6,373 bases of DNA. Source: Actinomycetota bacterium. GTDB taxonomy: Bacteria > Actinomycetota > Acidimicrobiia > Acidimicrobiales > Ilumatobacteraceae. A model generated the notes under the pieces. That model was not told the origin of the DNA, ran no database searches, and saw only the letters and a list, made by a program, of their open reading frames with translations. This document shows positions 1 to 4,982 of this stretch, piece after piece. Positions within the stretch are counted from its first letter, which is position 1. Each line of letters opens with the position of its first letter. Location of the stretch: assembly GCA_009705435.1 (NCBI GenBank), contig WLTJ01000098.1, forward strand, positions 1 through 6,373, written 5' to 3'. A program made the position numbers and the translations under genes.

Positions 1-1
1 C

Positions 2-370
2 GCCCGTGTATTTTTGACCGAACGACTTTTCTTGCGGCGAAAAACTGGCAAGTGGGGACCGTGGGCCATTAGCCAAGTTGAACTCCATGACTGGCGCATG
101 GTTTTAGAAGCAGGTCATGCGATCGGCGCATTCACCAGTCTTGAATGGCTCAAAGAAATTGATGTTCCGACTTCACACATCATCACTTTGCGTGATCCAG
201 TGATACCTGTGAAACGTCAACTTGCTTTGTTTTCCGGAATCACAAACGCGCATGCTGTACGCATTGATGCCGAGCACGATGCAATCGTGGCCCAAGCGCC
301 TCAAATGGCACAAATGATTATTAACGGCGTGCACTCAATTATTGAACGCTCCGATTCAGCAACCGCATGA
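2..370 (+). CDS. Alpha/beta hydrolase fold protein, C-terminal part (5' end outside window)
   Basis: The reading frame is open to the left edge, so this is the C-terminal part of a longer protein; the TTG at 14 is not a convincing start. About 120 residues are visible. They resemble the end of an alpha/beta hydrolase: a helical stretch rich in Trp and His, then a strand and turn reading RDPVIP whose Asp (194-196) fits the catalytic acid, then AEHD whose His (275-277) fits the catalytic histidine, then a closing amphipathic helix. The Asp-to-His spacing of 27 residues is normal for the fold. The nucleophile elbow (GxSxG) would lie upstream, so substrate and exact activity (esterase, lipase, haloperoxidase-like) cannot be read. 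The stop overlaps the start of the kinase gene as ATGA, which suggests translational coupling. The fold assignment is inferred from pattern; the family is fairly likely, the function unknown. Confidence 0.68.
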   Translation, partial: ARVFLTERLFLRRKTGKWGPWAISQVELHDWRMVLEAGHAIGAFTSLEWLKEIDVPTSHIITLRDPVIPVKRQLALFSGITNAHAVRIDAEHDAIVAQAPQMAQMIINGVHSIIERSDSATA

Positions 371-1833
371 AGCACCCACTACGCAACGTCATTCTCTTAG
401 TCAGCGGCAGCGCACTCGTCGTAGCACTCCGCAGTCGACAAGGCAAGAACAAACTTTCGTCGGCGATTAAGCGCGGATCAATGTTGACTCGAAACACGGA
501 ACTTGTTCGACTCGGGGCAAAGGTCGGAGCCACTTATGCCTCGGCATCAGCGCGCAAAGTCTTTTCTTCAGCAGAACGACGCGTGGAAATTGATCATCAG
601 ACGGAACTCAAAACAGCGGCCCAAGTTTCCGAACGCCTAGGAAACATGAAGGGGGCGCTCATGAAATTGGGTCAAATGGCCAGCTACCTTGATGATGGTT
701 TACCCGCACCGATGCGCGCCGCTCTCTCGCAATTGCAAGCCAGCGCACCACCCATGTCAAGTGATTTGGCCGCCCAAGTCATTGAGCGCGAATTAGGTGG
801 AGATCCTCACAAAATATTTATCGAATGGGATCCAATCCCCATTGCTTCGGCTTCCATTGGCCAAGTACATCGCGCCGTTGTTCTTGACCCGAAGACTGGC
901 AAAGAACGCGCCGTCGCCGTCAAAGTGCAATATCCGGGTGTCGATAAAGCCATTGATGCCGATCTCAAAAATGCTGACCTCTTAGGCGCTCTGCTGCAAC
1001 AAGGATTCAGTGGTCTTGACCCGAGCGACATGGTGCAAGAGGTCAAAGAACGCATTCGCGAAGAACTGGATTATTCGCGAGAGGCGCACAACCAAACAAT
1101 TTTCGCCAACTATTACAGAGGGCATCCGTACATTAATGTGCCAGAAGTTTTGCCGACCTTCAGTACCTCACGCGTGCTTACGAGCGAATTAGTCAATGGC
1201 ATGTCTTTCGCCCAGTTGATGGAGACGGATCAGGAACAAAAAAATCTTGCCGGGGAGTGTTTGTTTAGATTTGTTTTTCGCAGTCTCTATGGAATGCACA
1301 AATTCAATGGTGACCCGCATCCTGGTAACTACATCTTCCATGAAGATGGTCGCATCACGTTCCTTGACTTCGGTTTAGTCAAGCACTTCACTGACACAGA
1401 GATGAATACGTTCATCTCGATGGTGAAATCTGCAGCCTACGAAAGTGACATTCCTGCTTTTCGTCAAGTACTGGAGAACGCTGGAATGTTGCAACTCAAC
1501 GCACCCGTTGAAACCGATGAGGTGGGCACGTACTTTGGACGCTTCTATGAGCCCGTACGCCAAGATCAGGAAATCACTTGGACTCCTAGTTACGCAAGTG
1601 GAATCGTGCGCCACACATTTGATCGCAGTAGTCCCATCGCTCAATACGCCACTGTTCCCAAACCATTTGTTTTTATTCAACGGATCAACTTGGGTCTATA
1701 CGCAATCCTTGGAGAGCTTGGCGCGAGCGGCAATTACCGCGCCATATCAAAAGAAATATGGCCATTTGTTGATAGCCAACCCAGTACTGAAATGGGTCGT
1801 CGCGAAGCCGATTGGCTGACTCAATCCCGATAG
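367..1833 (+). CDS. ABC1/AarF/UbiB-family atypical protein kinase-like protein
   Basis: This 488-residue protein carries the diagnostic motifs of the ABC1/UbiB (ADCK) family in order. They are KLGQ at 100-103 (the KxGQ motif that occludes the active site), an Ala/Ser-rich nucleotide loop ASASIGQVH at 160-168 in place of a Gly-rich loop, VAVK with the conserved Lys 186, EELD with the ExD pair Glu233/Asp235, the catalytic loop GDPHPGN at 315-321, and LDFG at 333-336. All core residues are present, so it should bind nucleotide. Family members support isoprenoid quinone biosynthesis or lipid homeostasis as ATPases rather than ordinary protein kinases. Actinobacteria generally make menaquinone, so the name UbiB should not be transferred literally. 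A hydrophobic stretch at about residues 8-21 could touch the membrane. The ATG overlaps the upstream stop by ATGA and no separate ribosome site is obvious. The lipoprotein gene follows after one base. Confidence 0.93.
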   Translation: MKHPLRNVILLVSGSALVVALRSRQGKNKLSSAIKRGSMLTRNTELVRLGAKVGATYASASARKVFSSAERRVEIDHQTELKTAAQVSERLGNMKGALMKLGQMASYLDDGLPAPMRAALSQLQASAPPMSSDLAAQVIERELGGDPHKIFIEWDPIPIASASIGQVHRAVVLDPKTGKERAVAVKVQYPGVDKAIDADLKNADLLGALLQQGFSGLDPSDMVQEVKERIREELDYSREAHNQTIFANYYRGHPYINVPEVLPTFSTSRVLTSELVNGMSFAQLMETDQEQKNLAGECLFRFVFRSLYGMHKFNGDPHPGNYIFHEDGRITFLDFGLVKHFTDTEMNTFISMVKSAAYESDIPAFRQVLENAGMLQLNAPVETDEVGTYFGRFYEPVRQDQEITWTPSYASGIVRHTFDRSSPIAQYATVPKPFVFIQRINLGLYAILGELGASGNYRAISKEIWPFVDSQPSTEMGRREADWLTQSR

Positions 1834-1834
1834 C

Positions 1835-2719
1835 GTGACAGGAATGTCATCACGTACCTCACGCTCATTACTCGCCCTCGCAGTTATGTCAACGATGTTC
1901 ATCGCCTCGTGCGGGAGCGACGGTTCATCGAACACATCGGATTCCATACTCGCAAGTGACCCTGCGGACACGGGTGTTGAGCCGAAGGTGTCATTGCCCG
2001 ATGAGTCCCCGACAGAATTAGTCATCACTGATATCACCGAAGGTACAGGCGAAGGCGCCGTCTCTGGTGACACCGTTTTCGTGTATTACGTCGGTGTTCT
2101 GAGTGAAGACGGAACGCGCTTTGATGGCAACTTTGACGCTGAACCATTTGCCGTCACTCTTGGTGCAGGAGCGGTTATTGACGGTTGGGACCAAGGTCTC
2201 ATTGGCATCAAGACTGGTGGGCGTCGTCAGTTAGACATCCCCTCAGATCTGGCATACGGTCCGACCGGCTCAGGTGAAGCAATCCCGCCAGACACGGCTA
2301 TTTCTTTCATCGTTGATGCAGTCGCCATTGTTCCTGCCGTAGATCCTGCTGATGAACCCAAGATCACGATTGAGGGCGGTGCCAATATCACCGAGACTGT
2401 CAGCGACGATTTGGTTGTTGGTGAAGGTAATGAGGCGATAGTGGACTCAAACGTTCTTGTGAACATCATTGCCTACCGTGCCGACACTGGCGAACTATTG
2501 GTCAGCACATGGGGCGATCCAACCCCAGTGGCATTTGCACTTTCCGAAGGCGTTACTCTTCCCGGACTTGCACAAGGCATCGCTGGAATGAAGGTCGGCG
2601 GTCGCCGTCAGATTTCCATTCCATTCATTGACGCCTTTGGCCCAGAGGGGAACGAAGAGATGGGTCTGCCACCGTCCGTCGACCTTATTGTGATTGTCGA
2701 TTTACTGGCAACTTTCTAG
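1835..2719 (+). CDS. Lipoprotein with tandem FKBP-type peptidyl-prolyl isomerase domains
   Basis: The 294-residue product begins with a lipoprotein signal: basic N-region, hydrophobic core and lipobox IASC with the lipidated Cys at 26, then a Ser/Asp-rich linker. It should be anchored outside the cytoplasmic membrane. Domain 1 (about 62-167) is a canonical FKBP: VYYVG at 83-87, RFDGN at 95-99, PF at 104-105, VIDGWDQG at 114-121, GGRRQLDIP at 128-136, LAYG at 139-142 and IPP at 150-152. The aromatic and Asp residues that line the prolyl pocket are kept, so it is probably active as a cis-trans prolyl isomerase. Domain 2 (about 176-294) has the same layout but is diverged: the pocket Trp is Leu245 in LPGLAQG, and the YG Tyr is Phe268. 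The GTG at 1835 lies one base after the kinase stop; the ATG at 1844 is an equally plausible start and gives a better-sized signal peptide. Function as an extracytoplasmic folding helper is inferred. Confidence 0.92.
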   Translation: MTGMSSRTSRSLLALAVMSTMFIASCGSDGSSNTSDSILASDPADTGVEPKVSLPDESPTELVITDITEGTGEGAVSGDTVFVYYVGVLSEDGTRFDGNFDAEPFAVTLGAGAVIDGWDQGLIGIKTGGRRQLDIPSDLAYGPTGSGEAIPPDTAISFIVDAVAIVPAVDPADEPKITIEGGANITETVSDDLVVGEGNEAIVDSNVLVNIIAYRADTGELLVSTWGDPTPVAFALSEGVTLPGLAQGIAGMKVGGRRQISIPFIDAFGPEGNEEMGLPPSVDLIVIVDLLATF

Positions 2720-2722
2720 AAC

Positions 2723-3709
2723 TCAGCCGTTAGGTGGCGGTGGAGGCGGATTGCCACCGTTGCCACCCATGGGCGGCATGTTTGCTGCAGCATTTCCAGA
2801 TTGCGTGGTCGATGTCCCCGCAAAACATCCGATGATGTACGGGAATGCATCAGTCGCGTGATAGCGGTATGTTCCATCGGGCCCGATACGTCCGTTGCAC
2901 TCGTCAAGAACGTTCGTCTTGCCGGTTGAGTTGTAGGTGTACGCCTTCCACGAATACGAAGTGGGATCACCAGTCATGTCGTAACCCGAAACAAACTGCG
3001 CAGTCTGGGTGCAATCGATGTCGAGACAACCGACCGAGTTATAAATCGGAAAACCGTCAAGCGCGTATCCAATGATGAACGAACTCGTGAGATTGCAATA
3101 CACATCTGCGTACAGCGCGTGATTGTGATAGTCGGCGTTGTAGCCAGTGTGTCCGCCACAGGTATCAAGAATCCCGTTGTATATCGGATCACCAAACGCT
3201 TCAGTTGCTGGCTGAGGTCCCTCGGTCGGTCCGTAAATCGGCAATCCAGTCGTTGTGAAACCTAAAGTTCCAAGGACGTCAACAATGCTGGTGGTATTTG
3301 CTGCCACAGTTGGCTTGAGCGGAACTTTCCAGACCCACGCTTGTTCAGTCAGCGCGTTCGGAGTCAGTGGCTCGAATGTATAACTCGGCATGCCGTTCGA
3401 AGTCACCACAAGTTCAGTGTCGGTACATTCGACGACAACATCAGGCATTGCATATTCTTCGCCAGCACCAATTGATCCAGACAAATCTGGGAATACTGAA
3501 CTTGGGCACTCACCAAGTGCTGGCAAAGCGCTGTCGGCTGGAACGTCGGGCATTGGAGCCTCGGTGGACGCAACCTCTGCGGTCGTCGTCGTTTGTTCGT
3601 CAGTGTTAGCAACCGAAGTCAGTGTGGGATTATCCGCATCTGATGATGAACTACACGCGATCAGAGTGAACGCAACTGCAGCCAAGGCGAGATTCCGAGA
3701 AATTTTCAT
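2723..3709 (-). CDS. YHYH-domain lipoprotein of unknown function
   Basis: From the ATG at 3709 the product has 328 residues. It starts with a lipoprotein signal peptide and lipobox LIAC (Cys19), followed by a low-complexity Ser/Thr/Asp/Glu-rich linker to about residue 60. The body matches the YHYH family: GLPIYGP at 155-161, CGGH at 184-187, DYHNH at 194-198, GYALDGFPIY at 214-223, and LDECNGR with a downstream YRYH at 281-284 and TDAFPYIIGC to 295. Eight Cys residues after the lipid-anchored one (68, 95, 184, 205, 228, 233, 271, 295) fit a secreted, disulfide-bonded protein. The conserved His clusters could bind metal, but no activity is established for the family as far as I know. The tail is Gly/Pro-rich and ends in a run of six Pro. 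The frame can extend eight codons to a TTG at 3733, but the signal peptide fits the ATG. The gene ends three bases from the convergent FKBP gene. Confidence 0.87.
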   Translation of the reverse strand: MKISRNLALAAVAFTLIACSSSSDADNPTLTSVANTDEQTTTTAEVASTEAPMPDVPADSALPALGECPSSVFPDLSGSIGAGEEYAMPDVVVECTDTELVVTSNGMPSYTFEPLTPNALTEQAWVWKVPLKPTVAANTTSIVDVLGTLGFTTTGLPIYGPTEGPQPATEAFGDPIYNGILDTCGGHTGYNADYHNHALYADVYCNLTSSFIIGYALDGFPIYNSVGCLDIDCTQTAQFVSGYDMTGDPTSYSWKAYTYNSTGKTNVLDECNGRIGPDGTYRYHATDAFPYIIGCFAGTSTTQSGNAAANMPPMGGNGGNPPPPPPNG

Positions 3710-3772
3710 CCCATTAGTCTGACAACCCTGCAATGAATAATTGTTCCTTTGAAGGTAAGAATTCAGTGGGAA
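3710..3772. other. Short AT-rich spacer between the YHYH lipoprotein gene and the small unknown gene
   Basis: This 63-base gap lies between two genes that both read leftwards. It is richer in A and T than its surroundings. The only symmetry I see is a tiny CCTT/AAGG pair around 3746-3755, too small for a terminator. I could not find a convincing -35/-10 pair or a strong ribosome site for the downstream lipoprotein gene. Either that gene is read through from the genes to its right, or it has a weak promoter here that I cannot define. Confidence 0.4.
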
Positions 3773-4243
3773 TTAATCGGACCCACCGTTCCACCATGCC
3801 TCCAGAACATCGGGGAGTTCTCCCATGCCGCGCTCAGACATCGCCATCACTTCTTCGGGCTTCTCACTGGTGCGCATCACCGTGACGATCATTGCCTCAC
3901 CAATCGCCACGCAGATTCGCACCCGTTGGCGTTTTGGATGTTCGCTTGGACGACAGTCAGGTTCTTGATCATTGCCCATTTCGTTCTCAAACGGTGCAGC
4001 CCAACCAGTGACGACGAGGCATGCTGCGTGGCACTTCAGGGGCCGAACAGTCTCCATTAAAAGTTCGTAGGGGTTTTCATTTTCCCCCAATAGCGAAGGT
4101 ACACAGTTTTTGTTGAGGCCATACAGGCGAGCCTTGTCAAGCTTGAACGGGCTGACTAATTCGGCATGGACCAAAAGGTCGATCTCTTCGGCGATGTGCA
4201 GGACATCGTCGTAGGAACAAATGAGGTGTGGTGAGGATGGCAT
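3773..4243 (-). CDS. Small conserved-looking protein of unknown function
   Basis: I do not recognise a named family. The 156-residue product is soluble-looking, with no signal peptide or membrane segment. The N-terminal half has helices rich in Asp, Glu and Leu (about 11-40). A middle strand holds CHAAC (71-75) and VVTGWAAPF (78-85). A loop rich in charged residues and Pro (about 88-106) is followed by the RVRICVAIG strand (107-115), a second strand MIVTVMRT (118-125) and an acidic C-terminal helix ending in a Trp pair. This pattern of a Trp-Ala-Pro turn, a Pro/Arg loop and two strands recalls small uncharacterised actinobacterial proteins, which supports a real gene but gives no activity. 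The ATG at 4243 is the only usual start after the in-frame stop at 4265-4267. It begins 41 bases after the regulator's stop, so the two are probably co-transcribed. No clear ribosome site is visible. Confidence 0.72.
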   Translation of the reverse strand: MPSSPHLICSYDDVLHIAEEIDLLVHAELVSPFKLDKARLYGLNKNCVPSLLGENENPYELLMETVRPLKCHAACLVVTGWAAPFENEMGNDQEPDCRPSEHPKRQRVRICVAIGEAMIVTVMRTSEKPEEVMAMSERGMGELPDVLEAWWNGGSD

Positions 4244-4284
4244 GCACCAAGGTGAGCCGCGGAATCACTCCAACGGCGAAGAAT

Positions 4285-4932
4285 CTATAAGAGTCGTTGA
4301 AGGCTCCTTGCTGCTCGAACAACTACTGCGCCGTGGCGTTCTCCTGGCCTGCGGGTCAGTCGCTCAATCGGGCCACTCACGCTGATTGCAGCAATGATGT
4401 TTCCCTGCGCGTTGAGTACCGGTGCACTCACCGAGGCCACGCCAGCCTCACGTTCGCCGACCGATTGAATCCATCCGTGTTTGTCAGTCCGCTCGCCGGA
4501 TAAGACATGACCTGCCGAACCAGCGTTAAGGGGTAGCAGCGAACCTTCAGGCACGATCCACCGCAAACCATGCGGAGATTCAAGAGACACTAGACATCGT
4601 CGTGCATCACCTTCTTGGACATACAACTGGACCGATTCACCAGTTTTTGTCCGCAAGGAATCTAAAACTGGTCTCGCTAATTCAATAAGCGGCAACACTG
4701 CCGAGGCCGCGCGTCCGAGACTGACCAGTCCCCAACCGAGGGCAAAATGCCCCTCATCATCACGACGAATCAGACCATGATCCTCAAGCGCAGTGGCCAA
4801 GCGATGAGCAGTGGCGCGCGGTAGCGCTGTGGCTTGCTGAAGTTCAAGCAAAGAAGAGGGACCATTCGTTTCAAGCGCGCGTAAGACGGCGACAACCTTG
4901 TCAACAACTCCGACTCCCGATATGCTGTCCAT
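4285..4932 (-). CDS. ndgR: IclR-family transcriptional regulator, NdgR/LtbR type
   Basis: The 215-residue product has an N-terminal winged helix-turn-helix (about 8-65; recognition region ALPRATAHRLATALEDHG at 36-53) and a C-terminal IclR effector-binding domain. SGVGVVDK at 5-12, TGESVQLYVQEGD at 97-109, LPLNAGSAGHVL at 133-144, QSVGEREAGVASVSAPV at 156-172 and SVSGPIERLTRRPG at 184-197 are very like NdgR of Streptomyces and LtbR of Corynebacterium, which control leuCD and other amino-acid genes. Divergent placement next to leuC confirms the type. It is shorter than the roughly 235-240 residues I expect for this group. The missing part lies between VLSGE and HGWIQS (about 144-154). No Shine-Dalgarno precedes the ATG, so the transcript may be leaderless. 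It probably binds the palindrome at 4948-4962 and controls both itself and leuC. Effector (leucine or another amino acid) is inferred from the family. Confidence 0.93.
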   Translation of the reverse strand: MDSISGVGVVDKVVAVLRALETNGPSSLLELQQATALPRATAHRLATALEDHGLIRRDDEGHFALGWGLVSLGRAASAVLPLIELARPVLDSLRTKTGESVQLYVQEGDARRCLVSLESPHGLRWIVPEGSLLPLNAGSAGHVLSGERTDKHGWIQSVGEREAGVASVSAPVLNAQGNIIAAISVSGPIERLTRRPGERHGAVVVRAARSLQRLL

Positions 4933-4938
4933 ACAGCG

Positions 4939-4944
4939 AGACTA
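4939..4944 (-). promoter_or_regulatory. Possible -10 element for the regulator gene (leaderless transcript)
   Basis: Read on the - strand this is TAGTCT, which fits the TANNNT pattern of actinobacterial -10 boxes. It ends six bases before the ATG at 4932, so transcription would begin at or next to the start codon. That agrees with the lack of a Shine-Dalgarno. The matching -35 position would fall at the outer edge of, or just beyond, the palindrome at 4948-4962, but no good -35 is visible. The match is short and could be chance. Confidence 0.4.
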
Positions 4945-4948
4945 CAAT
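4943..4948 (+). promoter_or_regulatory. Possible -10 element for leuC
   Basis: TACAAT differs from the TATAAT consensus at one base and gives a likely start of transcription near 4955, about 28 bases before the leuC ATG at 4983. No recognisable -35 is found at 16-18 bases upstream. The element touches the left edge of the palindrome at 4948-4962, so a bound repressor would cover the transcription start. The short leader leaves no room for a leucine-rich attenuator peptide. Confidence 0.45.
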
Positions 4949-4962
4949 CTCACATAGTGAGA
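4948..4962. promoter_or_regulatory. Probable IclR-type operator between the regulator gene and leuC
   Basis: TCTCAC and GTGAGA form a perfect inverted repeat with a three-base ATA centre. It is the only clear palindrome in the 50-base divergent region. Its size and symmetry suit a dimeric winged helix-turn-helix protein of the IclR family, and the product of the adjacent gene is the obvious ligand. It overlaps the predicted leuC transcription start and lies where the -35 region of the regulator gene should be, so a single site could govern both. Binding is inferred, not shown. Confidence 0.7.
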
Positions 4963-4973
4963 AACAACGATAT

Positions 4974-4978
4974 GAGGA
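4974..4978 (+). promoter_or_regulatory. Shine-Dalgarno of leuC
   Basis: GAGGA lies four bases before the ATG at 4983 and only one base before the in-frame ATG at 4980. The spacing favours 4983 as the true start of leuC. This is the clearest ribosome site in the window. Confidence 0.65.
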
Positions 4979-4982
4979 AATG

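Noticed and set aside
1375..2073. Two - strand open frames across the end of the kinase gene and the start of the FKBP gene
   Set aside because: Both are antisense to well-supported genes and show no domain or plausible start.
2714..2721. TTCTAGAA palindrome at the convergent gene junction considered as a bidirectional terminator
   Set aside because: Eight bases without a loop or T-tract; it consists largely of the stop codon and the bases around it.
2723..2780. GGN-type repeats at the 3' end of the YHYH gene considered as a DNA repeat
   Set aside because: They are explained by the Gly-rich and six-Pro tail of the encoded protein.
3390..3722. Open frame of 110 codons on the + strand opposite the start of the YHYH lipoprotein gene
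   Set aside because: It is antisense to the signal peptide and low-complexity linker of a real lipoprotein; its Ser/Ala-rich composition mirrors that linker.
3746..3755. Small CCTT/AAGG inverted repeat considered as a terminator after the unknown gene
   Set aside because: The arms are four bases with a two-base loop and no T-run follows on the - strand, so it cannot form a useful hairpin.
4898..4903. TTGTCA considered as the -35 of leuC
   Set aside because: The gap to the TACAAT at 4943 is 39 bases, far beyond the usual 16-18, and it lies inside the regulator coding sequence.
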